Of a stretch of DNA of 64,000 nucleotides, positions 37,780 to 47,871 are shown piece after piece (positions within the stretch are counted from its first letter, which is position 1; every line of letters starts with the position of its first letter). The notes beneath the pieces were generated by a model, which was not told where the DNA came from, ran no database searches, and was given only the letters and a program-made list of their open reading frames with translations. Source of the DNA: Herbaspirillum sp. LeCh32-8 (GTDB taxonomy: Bacteria; Pseudomonadota; Gammaproteobacteria; Burkholderiales; Burkholderiaceae_D); NCBI RefSeq assembly GCF_017814915.1, contig NZ_JAGIPZ010000001.1:1088183-1152182 (forward strand), read 5' to 3'. The translations under genes were made by a program, and so were the position numbers.

Positions 37780-38979
37780 ATGCTTACCGACGCCCAACTC
37801 GCGATCGTCAAATCCACCGTCCCCCTGCTGGAGTCCGGCGGCGAGGCGCTGACCACGCACTTCTACCAGATGCTGATGCGCGACTATCCGCAGGTGCGCC
37901 CGCTGTTCAACCGCACCCACCAGGCCAGCGGCGACCAGCCGCGCGCGCTGGCCAACGGCGTGCTGATGTACGCGCGCCATATCGACCGCCTTGAAGCGCT
38001 GGGCCCGCTGGCTGCGCAAATCGTCAACAAGCACGTGGCGGTGCAGATCATGCCGGAGCACTACCCGATGGTGGGCGACTGCCTGCTGCGCGCCATTCGC
38101 GAAGTGCTGGGCGCCGAGATCGCCACTGACGCCGTGATCGACGCCTGGGGCGCCGCATACGGTCAGCTGGCCGACATCCTGATCGGCGCCGAACAGCAGC
38201 AATACGACGCCAAGGCCGCCGCCGTCGGCGGCTGGCGCGGCGCGCGCAACTTCATCGTGGCGCGCAAGGTGGCCGAAAGCAGCGAGATCACGTCCTTCTA
38301 CTTCCGTCCGCAGGACGGCGGCGCCCTGCTCGACTTCCAGCCAGGTCAGTACATCGGCATGCGCATGATCGTGGACGGTGAAGAGCAACGCCGCCAGTAC
38401 TCCCTGTCGGCCCCGCTGAACGTACCGGGCCAACCGCCGCAATACCGCATCAGCGTCAAGCGCGAGGAAGGCGGCAAGGTCTCGCGCCAGCTGCACGACA
38501 AGGTCAACGAAGGCGATGTGGTCGAGCTGTTCCCGCCCTCGGGCGACTTCGCGCTGGCCGCCGGCGACAAGCCGCTGGTGTTGATCAGCGGCGGCGTCGG
38601 CATTACCCCGATGCTGTCCATGCTGGATGCGGCACTGACCACGGGCCGCACGGTGCACTTCATCCACGCCGCGCGCGACGGCCGCGTGCACGCCTTCCGC
38701 CGGCACGTTGAGGAGCTGGCGGCCCGCCATCCGCAGCTGCGCCGTTTCTTCTGCTATGAGCGTGCGGATGCGCAGCAAGCGGAGCAGCAGCCGGACGCCA
38801 CCGGCCACATCGACCGCGCGCTGCTGCAAAGCTGGATGCCGGCCACCACCGACGTCGATGCCTACTTCGTCGGCCCCAAGCCGTTCATGAAGGCGATCAA
38901 GCGCTACCTGCGCGAGATCGGCGTGCCCGAGGCGCAAAGCCGCTACGAGTTCTTCGGCCCGGCCGCCGCCCTGGACTGA
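37780..38979 (+). CDS. hmp: Flavohemoprotein, nitric oxide dioxygenase
   Basis: 399 aa, normal length. It oxidises NO to nitrate with O2 and NAD(P)H. The N-terminal globin domain (1-140) has proximal His in NKHVAVQIMPEHYP and the B10 Tyr in THFYQML. The FAD domain contains RQYSLSAPL and the NAD domain GGVGITPMLSML, ending in YFVGPKPFM and YEFFGP. It is expressed from the NorR/sigma-54 promoter and followed after 32 bases by a hemerythrin-like gene, probably one operon ending at the terminator near 39490. Confidence 0.97.
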   Translation: MLTDAQLAIVKSTVPLLESGGEALTTHFYQMLMRDYPQVRPLFNRTHQASGDQPRALANGVLMYARHIDRLEALGPLAAQIVNKHVAVQIMPEHYPMVGDCLLRAIREVLGAEIATDAVIDAWGAAYGQLADILIGAEQQQYDAKAAAVGGWRGARNFIVARKVAESSEITSFYFRPQDGGALLDFQPGQYIGMRMIVDGEEQRRQYSLSAPLNVPGQPPQYRISVKREEGGKVSRQLHDKVNEGDVVELFPPSGDFALAAGDKPLVLISGGVGITPMLSMLDAALTTGRTVHFIHAARDGRVHAFRRHVEELAARHPQLRRFFCYERADAQQAEQQPDATGHIDRALLQSWMPATTDVDAYFVGPKPFMKAIKRYLREIGVPEAQSRYEFFGPAAALD

Positions 38980-39011
38980 AACCCGACCATCCATCGCACC
39001 AAGGAGAACAT

Positions 39012-39419
39012 ATGAACCTCGACAAATACCGCCGCGAACACGCCGACATCATCCATCACGTGCAGGAGCTGAAGCGCCTGACCGCGCAAGGCATCGCCGA
39101 ACAGGCCGCCGCCATCGCCCGCGAAGTGATCGCCATGAGCTCGGTGATCAAGCTGCACCTGTCGGTGGAAGACCGCTTCCTGTATCCGGCGCTGCAGCAG
39201 GCCGGCGCGGCGCTGGCGGCCAAGGGCCGGCAATACCAGGAGGAGATGGCCGACATCGCCGCCCAGTACGGCCGCTTCTCGCGCCAGTGGAACGACGCCC
39301 AGCGCATCGCCGAGCAACCCGAGGGATTTCGCGATGATGCCAACCGGGTGCTGAAGGTGCTGTTCGAGCGCATCGGGCGCGAGAATCGCGAGTTCTATCC
39401 GATGATCGAGGCCGCCTGA
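39012..39419 (+). CDS. Hemerythrin-like iron-binding protein
   Basis: 135 aa, four-helix hemerythrin HHE type. Likely ligands: His10 region (RREHADIIHHVQEL), KLHLSVEDRFLYP and NREFYPMIE at the C-terminus. Relatives bind a di-iron centre and handle O2, NO or iron. It is preceded by AAGGAGA and sits 32 bases after hmp, so it is probably induced by NO along with it; its precise role in NO defence is inferred from this context only. Confidence 0.85.
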   Translation: MNLDKYRREHADIIHHVQELKRLTAQGIAEQAAAIAREVIAMSSVIKLHLSVEDRFLYPALQQAGAALAAKGRQYQEEMADIAAQYGRFSRQWNDAQRIAEQPEGFRDDANRVLKVLFERIGRENREFYPMIEAA

Positions 39420-39462
39420 GCTCGTCCGGCAAAGCCGCACCCTGTCGTCATGCATCGCGCCA

Positions 39463-39496
39463 ATGCCGTTCAGTCAAACGCTGAACGGCATTTTTT
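39463..39496 (+). terminator. Terminator of the hmp-hemerythrin operon
   Basis: An 11-bp stem ATGCCGTTCAG/CTGAACGGCAT with a 7-base loop and six T (39491-39496; the first T also closes the stem). It lies 43 bases after the hemerythrin stop. Confidence 0.9.
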
Positions 39497-39558
39497 GCTT
39501 CGCCGTCACGGCTGCCCGGCAAGCGTTGCGCGGCGAGCGTTGCGCGGCAAAAGCCCCA

Positions 39559-39620
39559 CCTTGCTTTCGCAGGGGCGACGGCGAACACATCAGGCGACTT
39601 GTCGACCCTGCGAAAGCAGG
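39559..39620. repeat. REP-like inverted repeat
   Basis: Arms CCTTGCTTTCGCAGG (39559-39573) and CCTGCGAAAGCAGG (39607-39620) are complementary apart from one extra T, with about 33 bases between. Just upstream the 12-mer GCGTTGCGCGGC occurs twice in tandem (around 39522-39548). The pattern, including AGTCCAG after the second arm, resembles dispersed intergenic palindromic repeats of beta- and gamma-proteobacteria. Only this copy was noticed in the window. Confidence 0.5.
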
Positions 39621-39769
39621 AGTCCAGTGGCGCTGGCCGCACTGCCTCCGGTTGAGGCTTGACCGAGCGACATGACCGCTCATCCCGGGCGGTATTTATT
39701 GACGCCGGACAAATACCGGTCGCGCCGTCTCTGCTAAGCTGTGCGCTCATCATCGTCTGGAGAATTGCC

Positions 39770-40126
39770 ATGAGCGAACGACTCGGCGCCGAGCGCCATA
39801 CGCCCACTGAGTGGAGCCAGGACCTGGAAGACCTGGACATGGAAATCGTGCGGCAGGCGGTGATCTGCCAGGTGCGCCTGTTCGACCCCGGCGTCATCGG
39901 CCACGTGCTCAACAACAATACGCTGGTCTGCGGCGACCACCATCCCACCGCGTTCGAGACGCTGCGCGGCCTGCTCTACCTGCACTTCGAGATGCAGAAG
40001 GAGTTGACCGCCGCCTATGGCATCAGCAGCGCCGAGCAGATCATCCACCGCGTGCGCGAACATCTGCTGCCCCGCATCGGGGAGCAGATGGACACGCTGT
40101 TCCAACCGCTGCGCCCGGCCGGCTGA
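39770..40126 (+). CDS. Hypothetical protein, 118 aa
   Basis: Soluble and acidic at the N-terminus (TEWSQDLEDLDMEIVRQAVICQVRLFDP), followed by a His/Leu-rich helical part (FETLRGLLYLHFEMQKEL). No known domain recognised. The start at 39770 is supported by TGGAGA eight bases upstream. It stands between the NO operon and ldhA (opposite strand, stop codons 46 bases apart), with its own short upstream region. Confidence 0.65.
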   Translation: MSERLGAERHTPTEWSQDLEDLDMEIVRQAVICQVRLFDPGVIGHVLNNNTLVCGDHHPTAFETLRGLLYLHFEMQKELTAAYGISSAEQIIHRVREHLLPRIGEQMDTLFQPLRPAG

Positions 40127-40172
40127 CCGCTGCCGGCTCCTGTCGCCGGGCTTCAGCCGGGGTGCAGGCAAC

Positions 40173-41168
40173 TCAGGCCGACACCAGCCGCTCGCCAAGG
40201 TCGGCGCCCGCTTCGAACTCGCTCAGGTTACGTATCGTAGTGTCCATGATCTGTCCGATGGCCTCTTCGGTGAAGAACGCCTGGTGGCCGGTGACGATCA
40301 CGTTGGGGAAGGACACCAGGCGCTGGATAACGTCGTCGGTGATGACGGTGGACGACAGATCCTGGAAGAACAGGCTGGCCTCCTGCTCGTAGACATCGAT
40401 CGCCAGGCCGCGCAGGCGGCCGCTCTTGAGTGCCGCGATCGCCGCTTCCGTATCGACCAGCCCGCCGCGGCTGGTGTTGACCAGGATGCAGCCGGGCTTG
40501 GCTGCGGCCAGCGACTTGCCGTTGACGATATAACGCGTCGCCTCGACCAGCGGGCAATGCAGCGACACCACGTCACTGGCGGCAAACAGCTCGGTGGTTT
40601 CCACATAACGCCCGCCCAGCGCTTCGAATTCCGGATTGCGGTGCACGTCGCTGCCGAGGATGACGCAGCCGAATCCGGCCATGATGCGCGCGAAGATCGC
40701 GCCGATCTTGCCGGTGCCGATCACGCCCACGGTCTTGCCGTGCAGGTCGAAGCCCATCAGGCCGTCCAATTCAAAATTGCCCTCGCGCGTGCGCATGCTG
40801 GCGCGCGCGATCTTGCGGTTGACCGCCAGCAGCAGGCCGACGGCGAACTCGGCCACCGAATGCGGCGAGTAGTCGGCCACGCGCGCCACGGTGATGCCCA
40901 GCTTCTGCGCAGCCTTGGCGTCGATGTGGTTGAAGCCGGTCGAGCGCGTAGTGACGAAGCGGGTGCCCTGCGCAGCCAGCTGCGCCAGCACCGGCGCGCC
41001 GACGTCGTCGTTGACGAACACGCTGACCGCGTCGCAGCCGGCGGCCAGCGCGGCCGTGTCGGCGCTCAGGCGATCCTGCAGGAACAGCAGCTGGTGGCGG
41101 CCGTCGGCGTTGGCGCGCGCAAGCAGGGTCTGGTCGTAGCGGCGGGCGCTGAATACGGCGGTCTTCAT
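40173..41168 (-). CDS. ldhA: D-lactate dehydrogenase, fermentative type
   Basis: 331 aa, D-isomer 2-hydroxyacid dehydrogenase family. It reduces pyruvate to D-lactate with NADH. Visible: TRSTGFNHIDAKAA, the NAD-binding VGVIGTGKIGAIFARIM, SLHCPL, catalytic Arg in LVNTSRGGLVD, the Glu region AIDVYEQEASLFF, and catalytic His in NVIVTGHQAFFTEEA. The YEQE...FFQD pattern is that of E. coli LdhA. Its place beside NO-detoxification genes fits low-oxygen metabolism; it is probably transcribed alone. Confidence 0.93.
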   Translation of the reverse strand: MKTAVFSARRYDQTLLARANADGRHQLLFLQDRLSADTAALAAGCDAVSVFVNDDVGAPVLAQLAAQGTRFVTTRSTGFNHIDAKAAQKLGITVARVADYSPHSVAEFAVGLLLAVNRKIARASMRTREGNFELDGLMGFDLHGKTVGVIGTGKIGAIFARIMAGFGCVILGSDVHRNPEFEALGGRYVETTELFAASDVVSLHCPLVEATRYIVNGKSLAAAKPGCILVNTSRGGLVDTEAAIAALKSGRLRGLAIDVYEQEASLFFQDLSSTVITDDVIQRLVSFPNVIVTGHQAFFTEEAIGQIMDTTIRNLSEFEAGADLGERLVSA

Positions 41169-41542
41169 GACGAACTCTCCTCATCCATTGATTGACGTGC
41201 AAACGGTCGCGCGACGCAGCGAGCGGTGCGACTTACCTCGCATTGCACCACATGCCGGCCTTGCATGCCTTGACGCAACGCAGCTTTGCCGGGACCGCCG
41301 CGCAAACGACGCTTTTTGTGCGCTTTGACGGCCTGAACCCTTCATCCAGCTATCGAAAAAACCGATATCTGCATCTGGGCGTATGCAGCATGGTTCGCTG
41401 GACGGTTTTCGGGGATAGAATCGGCGGCGCAATAGCTGTCCCACAAAAAAGATCCTGACTACAAGCGCCGGCTCACGCCGGACGAGACAGGCACAAGACC
41501 GGAAACAACACGGTCCGCCAAACATACAATGAGGCACACATC
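41169..41542. other. Divergent intergenic region ldhA / citrate transporter
   Basis: 374 bases between two divergent starts. It should contain both promoters; a TAGAAT near 41416 is a possible -10 for the transporter, but no strong -35 is seen. No gene recognised. Confidence 0.35.
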
Positions 41543-42829
41543 ATGAGTACATCCACATCTTCGCAATCGAAGCTTTCCACCGTGCTGCGCGTGACCAGCG
41601 GCAACTTCATGGAAATGTTCGATTTCTTCCTGTTCGGTTTCTACGCGACGCACATCTCCAAGGCCTTCTTCCCGGGCGACAACGAGTTCGCCTCGCTGAT
41701 GCTGACCTTCATGACCTTCGGCGCCGGCTTCCTGATGCGTCCGCTGGGCGCGATTATCCTGGGCGCGTACGTCGACCGCGTCGGCCGTCGCCAGGGCCTG
41801 ATCGTGACGCTGGCGCTGATGGCGCTGGGCACCATGCTGATCGCCTTCGTGCCGGCCTACTCCTCGATCGGTGCGCTGGCGCCGATCCTGGTGCTGATCG
41901 GCCGCCTGCTGCAAGGCTTCTCGGCCGGCGTGGAACTGGGCGGCGTGTCGGTCTACCTGGCTGAAATGGCCACGCCCGGCAACAAGGGCTTCTATGTGAG
42001 CTGGCAGTCGGGCAGCCAGCAGGTCGCCATCATCGTGGCGGCCGCCATCGGCTACGTGCTCTCGACCACCTTGACCCCGCTGGAAATCGGCGAATGGGGC
42101 TGGCGCATTCCGTTCTTCATCGGCTGCCTGATCGTGCCGGTGCTGTTCGTGATCCGCCGCTCGCTGCAGGAGACCGAAGAGTTCATGCGCCGCAAGCATC
42201 GCCCGACCACCGGCCAGATCTTCCGCTCGATGATCGAGAACTGGAAACTGGTGATCGCCGGCATGATGCTGGTGTCGATGACCACCGTGTCGTTCTACCT
42301 GATCACCGTCTACACCCCGACCTTCGGCAAGAGCGTGCTGAAGCTGTCGACCGAAGCCAGCCTGATCGTGACGCTGTGCGTGGGCCTGTCCAACTTCATC
42401 TGGCTGCCCATCATGGGCGCGCTGTCAGACCGCATCGGCCGTCGTCCGATCCTGGTAGCCTTCACCGTGCTGACCATCCTGACCGCCTACCCGGCCGTGA
42501 ACTGGCTGGTGCATGACGCCACCTTCAGCAAGATGCTGATCGTCGAACTGTGGCTGTCCTTCCTCTACGCCAGCTACAACGGCGCGATGGTGGTGGCGCT
42601 GACCGAAGTGATGCCGGCCGACGTGCGCACCGCCGGTTTCTCGCTGGCCTACAGCCTGGCCACGGCGCTGTTCGGCGGCTTCACCCCGGCGATTGCCACC
42701 GGCCTGATCCAGTACACCGGCGACAAGGCTGCGCCCGGCATCTGGATGAGCGCGGCGGCCGTGTGCGGCCTGATTGCCACCTTCGTGCTCTACCGCAACA
42801 AGGCGTCCAGCCAGGCAGTAGCTGCCTGA
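41543..42829 (+). CDS. MFS citrate/tricarballylate-type proton symporter
   Basis: 428 aa with 12 predicted membrane segments, metabolite:H+ symporter subfamily of the MFS. Seen: [15 protein letters not shown] in the first helix, the loop motif [13 protein letters not shown] and its repeat [13 protein letters not shown] in the second half, and [22 protein letters not shown]. These match CitA/TcuC-type transporters of citrate or tricarballylate. The following gene is isocitrate dehydrogenase, which fits citrate use, although a terminator and 377 bases separate the two. Other carboxylates remain possible. Confidence 0.87.
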   Translation: MSTSTSSQSKLSTVLRVTSGNFMEMFDFFLFGFYATHISKAFFPGDNEFASLMLTFMTFGAGFLMRPLGAIILGAYVDRVGRRQGLIVTLALMALGTMLIAFVPAYSSIGALAPILVLIGRLLQGFSAGVELGGVSVYLAEMATPGNKGFYVSWQSGSQQVAIIVAAAIGYVLSTTLTPLEIGEWGWRIPFFIGCLIVPVLFVIRRSLQETEEFMRRKHRPTTGQIFRSMIENWKLVIAGMMLVSMTTVSFYLITVYTPTFGKSVLKLSTEASLIVTLCVGLSNFIWLPIMGALSDRIGRRPILVAFTVLTILTAYPAVNWLVHDATFSKMLIVELWLSFLYASYNGAMVVALTEVMPADVRTAGFSLAYSLATALFGGFTPAIATGLIQYTGDKAAPGIWMSAAAVCGLIATFVLYRNKASSQAVAA

Positions 42830-42864
42830 CGCGCCGGGACTTGTCCTTGAATAGCTATTGAAAC

Positions 42865-42889
42865 GGGCCGCGCAAGCGGCCCTTTTTTT
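42865..42889 (+). terminator. Terminator after the citrate transporter
   Basis: Stem GGGCCGC/GCGGCCC with GCAA tetraloop and seven T, 35 bases after the stop. The rest of 42890-43206 is the icd leader: it contains the perfect palindrome CTTATATAAG at 42972-42981, possibly part of the icd promoter, and no gene. Confidence 0.93.
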
Positions 42890-43206
42890 CGCCCTGGACC
42901 TGCTCCGGAGCGAGCGAACTTGCATTGCCGGCAACACTTGCATCAAGCCACATGCAAAAAATTCTTCAAGTCTTATATAAGAGTTGAAGCATTTCCGCCC
43001 GCTTAGGAGTAAACTACCGCTGTTTTTTGCCGCGGCGTCCGACGGGACGACCTCAGGAGGCCGCCCGGGGAGACGAATACCCTTCCGGACTGCAGCCAGA
43101 GACATGCGGATGCCTCAGCCACAAGCACACGAGCCATCCCGCCGGCGGCACCGGACGGATCACGCACCACAGCACATCACAACACACCAACAGCAAGGAC
43201 ATCATC

Positions 43207-45435
43207 GTGACTACTGGCAACCCGACCATCATCTATACGCTGACTGACGAGGCACCCTATCTGGCGACCCATTCGCTGCTGCCCATCGTCCAGAAGTTCA
43301 CCGCACAAGCCGGCATCGACGTCGTTGAGAGCGATATTTCGGTGGCTGCGCGTATCCTGGCGGAATTCCCCGAGTTCCTGACCGATGAGCAGAAAGTCCC
43401 CGACAACCTGGCGGCACTGGGCCAACTGACCCAGGATCCGAACGCCAACATCATCAAGCTGCCCAACATCAGCGCCTCGGTGCTGCAGCTGCAAACGGCC
43501 ATCCGCGAACTGCAAGGCCGCGGCTACAAGCTGCCGGACTACCCGGAAAACCCGACCACCGACGAGCAGAAGGCCCTGCAAAAGCGCTACGCCAAGATCT
43601 CCGGCTCGGCCGTGAACCCGGTGCTGCGCGAAGGCAACTCCGACCGCCGCGCACCCAACGCCGTCAAGAACTACGCACGCAAGCACCCGCACTCGATGTC
43701 CAAGTGGAGCATGGCCTCGCGCACCCACGTGGCGCACATGCACGGCGGCGACTTCTACGCCGGCGAAAAGAGCCTGACCATCGAGAAGCCGGTCGACGTC
43801 AAGATGGACCTGGTGACCAAGTCCGGCGAGACCATCGTGCTGAAGTCCAAGGTGTCGCTGCAGGCCGGCGAAATCATCGACAGCATGTTCATGAGCAAGA
43901 AGGCCCTGTGCGCCTACTACGAAGAGCAGATGCAGGATGCCTTCGACACCAACCTGCTGCTGTCGGTGCACGTCAAGGCGACCATGATGAAGGTCTCGCA
44001 CCCGATCGTGTTCGGCCACGCCGTGCGCACCTACTACAAGAACACCTTCGAGAAGCACGCCAAGCTGTTCGCCGACATCGGCGTGAACCCGAACAACGGC
44101 ATGTCGGGCGTGTACGAGAAGATCAACACCCTGCCCGAAGCGCAGAAGGCTGAAGTGCTGGCCGACCTGAAGGCCGACGAAGCCAAGCGCCCGCGCCTGG
44201 CCATGGTCGATTCGGCCAAGGGCATCACCAACCTGCACGCGCCCAACGACGTGATCGTCGACGCCTCCATGCCCGCGATGATCCGCGCTGGCGGCAAGAT
44301 GTGGAACGCCGACAACAAGACCGAAGACACCAAGGCCCTGCTGCCGGAATCGACCTTCGCCCGCATCTACCAGGAGATGATCAACTTCTGCAAAACCAAC
44401 GGCGCGTTCGACCCGACCACCATGGGCACCGTGCCCAACGTCGGCCTGATGGCCCAGAAGGCCGAGGAATACGGTTCGCACGACAAGACCTTCGAAGTCG
44501 CCCAGGCCGGCGTGGCGCGTATCGTCACCCTGGACGGCCAGGTGCTGCTGGAGCAGAACGTGGAAGAAGGCGACATCTGGCGCATGTGCCAGGTGAAGGA
44601 TCCGGCCGTGCGCGACTGGGTCAAGCTGGCCGTCACCCGCGCTCGCCAGTCCGGCATGCCGGCCGTGTTCTGGCTGGACCCGTACCGTCCGCACGAAGCC
44701 GAGCTGATCAAGAAGGTGCGCACCTACCTGAAGGATCACGACACCAACGGCCTGGACATCCAGATCATGTCGCAAGTGCGCGCCATGCGTTACACCCTGG
44801 AGCGCGTGATCCGCGGCATGGACACCATCTCGGTGACCGGCAACATCCTGCGCGACTACCTGACCGACCTGTTCCCGATCATGGAACTGGGCACCTCGGC
44901 CAAGATGCTGTCGATCGTCCCGCTGATGGCCGGCGGCGGCATGTTCGAAACCGGCGCCGGCGGTTCGGCTCCGAAGCACGTGCAGCAGCTGGTGGGTGAA
45001 AACCACCTGCGCTGGGACTCGCTGGGTGAATTCCTGGCGCTGGCAGTGTCTATCGAAGAAGTCGGCATCAAGACCAACAACGCCCGCGCCAAGATCCTGG
45101 CCACGACGCTGGACGCCGCCACCGGCAAGCTGCTGGACAACAACAAGTCGCCCTCGCCCAAGACCGGCGAGCTGGACAACCGCGGCAGCCACTTCTACCT
45201 GGCCATGTACTGGGCCCAGGAACTGGCAGCGCAGAAGGACGACGCCGACCTGGCCAAGCACTTCGCGCCGCTGGCCAAGACACTGACCGACAACGAACAG
45301 AAAATCGTCTCGGAACTGAACTCGGTGCAGGGCAAGCAAGTGGACATCGGCGGCTACTACCTGCCGAACCGCGAGAAGACCTTCGCCGTCATGCGCCCCA
45401 GCGAAACGCTGAACAAGGCGCTGGAATCGGTCTGA
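43207..45435 (+). CDS. icd: NADP-dependent isocitrate dehydrogenase, monomeric type, GTG start
   Basis: 742 aa, the size of the monomeric IDH family (about 740 aa), distinct from the 420-aa dimeric enzyme. It converts isocitrate to 2-oxoglutarate with NADP+. Seen: [20 protein letters not shown] at the N-terminus, [13 protein letters not shown] substrate segment ([14 protein letters not shown]), [19 protein letters not shown], and the C-terminal [24 protein letters not shown] choose GTG at 43207 because AAGGA lies seven bases before it and the family N-terminus starts right after; the frame is open upstream for 60 codons without similarity. High use of optimal codons suggests strong expression. 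Confidence 0.96.
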   Translation: MTTGNPTIIYTLTDEAPYLATHSLLPIVQKFTAQAGIDVVESDISVAARILAEFPEFLTDEQKVPDNLAALGQLTQDPNANIIKLPNISASVLQLQTAIRELQGRGYKLPDYPENPTTDEQKALQKRYAKISGSAVNPVLREGNSDRRAPNAVKNYARKHPHSMSKWSMASRTHVAHMHGGDFYAGEKSLTIEKPVDVKMDLVTKSGETIVLKSKVSLQAGEIIDSMFMSKKALCAYYEEQMQDAFDTNLLLSVHVKATMMKVSHPIVFGHAVRTYYKNTFEKHAKLFADIGVNPNNGMSGVYEKINTLPEAQKAEVLADLKADEAKRPRLAMVDSAKGITNLHAPNDVIVDASMPAMIRAGGKMWNADNKTEDTKALLPESTFARIYQEMINFCKTNGAFDPTTMGTVPNVGLMAQKAEEYGSHDKTFEVAQAGVARIVTLDGQVLLEQNVEEGDIWRMCQVKDPAVRDWVKLAVTRARQSGMPAVFWLDPYRPHEAELIKKVRTYLKDHDTNGLDIQIMSQVRAMRYTLERVIRGMDTISVTGNILRDYLTDLFPIMELGTSAKMLSIVPLMAGGGMFETGAGGSAPKHVQQLVGENHLRWDSLGEFLALAVSIEEVGIKTNNARAKILATTLDAATGKLLDNNKSPSPKTGELDNRGSHFYLAMYWAQELAAQKDDADLAKHFAPLAKTLTDNEQKIVSELNSVQGKQVDIGGYYLPNREKTFAVMRPSETLNKALESV

Positions 45436-45484
45436 TCCGACAGCAAGCGCACTGTCCCCGGTGCGTGAGCGCCAGCTTCAAAAC

Positions 45485-45516
45485 AAAAGCCGCGAACGCA
45501 AGTTCGCGGCTTTTTT
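45485..45516. terminator. Bidirectional terminator between icd and eutC
   Basis: Perfect 12-bp stem AAAAGCCGCGAA/TTCGCGGCTTTT with loop CGCAAG and six T on the plus strand, A-run on the other. It can end both icd and the converging eut operon. Confidence 0.92.
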
Positions 45517-45545
45517 CTTGGCCAAGCTCGACAGCATTGCCAGCG

Positions 45546-46403
45546 TCACCGCTCCGCCAGCAAGAAATTCCCGCGCACGTCGAGTTCGTCGCCCTCGCCC
45601 GCCGTCTCATCCTTCAGCGCCACGCCCGACAGGCCGCGGCGATGCGCCTGCGCCATCAGATAGTGCAGCTTGTAGGCCGCCTCTTCATAGCGCAGTCCTT
45701 GCGGCCGCACATTGGAAATGCAATTGCGACTGGCGTCAGTCAGGCCGCGCGCCGGCATCCAGGTCAGGTACAGGCCCATGCTGTCGGGTGAGCTCAGCCC
45801 GGGACGCTCGCCGATCAGAATCACCACCAGACGCGCGCCCAGCAGCTCGCCCACCTCGTCGGCCACCGCCACGCGTCCCTGGAGCACGATCACCGGCGGC
45901 GCACAACGCCAGCCCTCGGCGGCAATGCGATACTTCAGCTCGGCCAGGAAAGGCGCGGCATTCTGTCCCACTGCCAGCGAGGACAAGCCATCGGCGATCA
46001 CGAAGGCGACGTCATACGGGCGCGCCTGTGCCGTCGCTGCGAATGGCGCGGCCAGCATCTGTGCGCGCGACTCGTCGGAGAGCCTCCGCCCGAGGTCGGG
46101 ACGCTGCAGATAGGTCAGCCGGTCGGGCGCCGCGCTATGCAGCAACAGCACCTCGCCTGCTGCACAGACGCCCTGCTCCTGCAGCTGCTCTTGCAATAGA
46201 GCGGTATCGAGCGCCAGATGCACCGCATCGCGCGCCTGGGCGTGCGCCAACTGAAACGCCAGCTGCGGCTTGGTGGGCAGGCTCACGCCGGCGCGCCCCA
46301 GGGCGATGCGCGCAGCGGTAAAGCGGCGCAATGCTTCCCAGGGATTATCAGTGACGGCTGCGGCAGCTGCGCCGTCGCCGGGATGTCGATCGATCTCGTC
46401 CAT
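45546..46403 (-). CDS. eutC: Ethanolamine ammonia-lyase small subunit
   Basis: 285 aa. With EutB it forms the adenosylcobalamin enzyme that splits ethanolamine to acetaldehyde and ammonia. Typical EutC segments: [73 protein letters not shown] and [17 protein letters not shown]. Its start lies two bases after the eutB stop, so the subunits are coupled. No microcompartment shell genes are nearby, so acetaldehyde is probably handled by soluble enzymes elsewhere. Confidence 0.97.
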   Translation of the reverse strand: MDEIDRHPGDGAAAAAVTDNPWEALRRFTAARIALGRAGVSLPTKPQLAFQLAHAQARDAVHLALDTALLQEQLQEQGVCAAGEVLLLHSAAPDRLTYLQRPDLGRRLSDESRAQMLAAPFAATAQARPYDVAFVIADGLSSLAVGQNAAPFLAELKYRIAAEGWRCAPPVIVLQGRVAVADEVGELLGARLVVILIGERPGLSSPDSMGLYLTWMPARGLTDASRNCISNVRPQGLRYEEAAYKLHYLMAQAHRRGLSGVALKDETAGEGDELDVRGNFLLAER

Positions 46404-46405
46404 GT

Positions 46406-47818
46406 TCAGTGCAACCTCAGCAAGACGTCACGAAAGCCCGGCGGCATATCGGCATGCAGGCGAAACTGGGCATCGCCGTCGCCCTCGGCGGCGTTGAAGA
46501 TCTGCATGCGCCGCAGCCATGCCTCGAACTCCGGCGCCGGGCGCGAGCCCAATACGCGGCGTGCATACAGCGCGTCGTGAAAGGAAGTGGTCTGGTAGTT
46601 GAGCATGATGTCGTCCGAGCCGGGAATGCCCATGACGAAGGTACAGCCGGCCACGCCCAGCAGCGTCAGCAACACATCCATGTCGTTCTGGTCGGCCTCG
46701 GCGTGGTTGGTGTAGCAGACGTCGCAGCCCATCGGCAAGCCCAGCAGCTTGGCGCAGAAATGGTCTTCCAGGCCGGCGCGGATGATCTGTTTGCCGTCAT
46801 AGAGATATTCCGGCCCGATGAAGCCGACGACCGTATTCACCAGCAAGGGCTTGAAGCGGCGCGCCACCGCATAGGCGCGCGCCTCGCAGGTCTGCTGGTC
46901 GACGCCATGGTGCGCGTTGGCCGACAAGGCGCTGCCCTGGCCGGTCTCGAAGTACATCACGTTGTCGCCGACGGTGCCGCGTTTCAGCGACAGGGCCGCC
47001 GCGCGCGCTTCGCCCAGGATCGCCAGGTCGATGCCGAAACCGCGGTTGGCCGCCTCGGTGCCTGCGATGGACTGGAACACCAGATCCACCGGCGCGCCGC
47101 GCTCGATGGCGGCAATCGTATTGGTGACGTGGGTCAGCACGCAGGACTGCGTGGGGATCTCATAGCGGGCGATAACGTCGGCCATCATGCCGACCAGCTT
47201 CATCACCTGCGGCACGTTGTCGGTCGCCGGGTTGATGCCGATGACGGCGTCGCCGTTGCCGTACAGCAGGCCGTCCAGCATGCTGGCGGCGATGCCGCTG
47301 GCGTCGTCGGTCGGATGATTGGGCTGCAGGCGCGTGGACAGCCGCCCCGGCAAGCCGATCGTGTTGCGAAAGGCACTGACCACACGGCATTTCTTGCCGA
47401 CCAGGATCAAGTCCTGGTTGCGCATGACCTTGGACACCGCCGCCGCCATCTCCGGCGTGATGCCGGGCGCGGCCGCGGCCAGCACCGCGCCGTCGGTATC
47501 GTCGGCCAGCAGCCAGTTGCGGAAGTCCCCCACGGTCAGGTGCGCGATGGGGGCAAAGGCGGCGCGATCGTGGGTGTCGATGATCAGCCGCGTGATCTCG
47601 TCGTCTTCATACGGGATCAGCGGTTCTTCCAGAAACAGCTTCAGCGGTTGCTCGGCCAGCGTCATCTGCGCCACCGCGCGCTCTTCGGCGGTAGCCGCCG
47701 CCACCCCGGCCAGCATGTCGCCCGAACGCGCGGGAGAGGCCTTGGCCATCAGCTCCTTCAGGTCGCGAAACACGTAGCCGGTTGCGCCGACGCTGTGCTT
47801 GAAACGGTGTTCAGGCAT
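46406..47818 (-). CDS. eutB: Ethanolamine ammonia-lyase large subunit
   Basis: 470 aa, normal length (E. coli 453). It carries the ethanolamine and B12 sites. Seen: [24 protein letters not shown] start, [73 protein letters not shown] and [21 protein letters not shown]. The ATG at 47818 has GGAGGA just upstream; a longer open frame upstream lies in the phosphatase gene and is not coding. Second last gene of the eat-phosphatase-eutB-eutC unit. Cobalamin dependence is known for the family. Confidence 0.97.
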   Translation of the reverse strand: MPEHRFKHSVGATGYVFRDLKELMAKASPARSGDMLAGVAAATAEERAVAQMTLAEQPLKLFLEEPLIPYEDDEITRLIIDTHDRAAFAPIAHLTVGDFRNWLLADDTDGAVLAAAAPGITPEMAAAVSKVMRNQDLILVGKKCRVVSAFRNTIGLPGRLSTRLQPNHPTDDASGIAASMLDGLLYGNGDAVIGINPATDNVPQVMKLVGMMADVIARYEIPTQSCVLTHVTNTIAAIERGAPVDLVFQSIAGTEAANRGFGIDLAILGEARAAALSLKRGTVGDNVMYFETGQGSALSANAHHGVDQQTCEARAYAVARRFKPLLVNTVVGFIGPEYLYDGKQIIRAGLEDHFCAKLLGLPMGCDVCYTNHAEADQNDMDVLLTLLGVAGCTFVMGIPGSDDIMLNYQTTSFHDALYARRVLGSRPAPEFEAWLRRMQIFNAAEGDGDAQFRLHADMPPGFRDVLLRLH

Positions 47819-47871
47819 GTCTTCCTCCGTCTTCAACGCGGCCCGGCGACACGCCGCCGGGCCTGGCGCCG

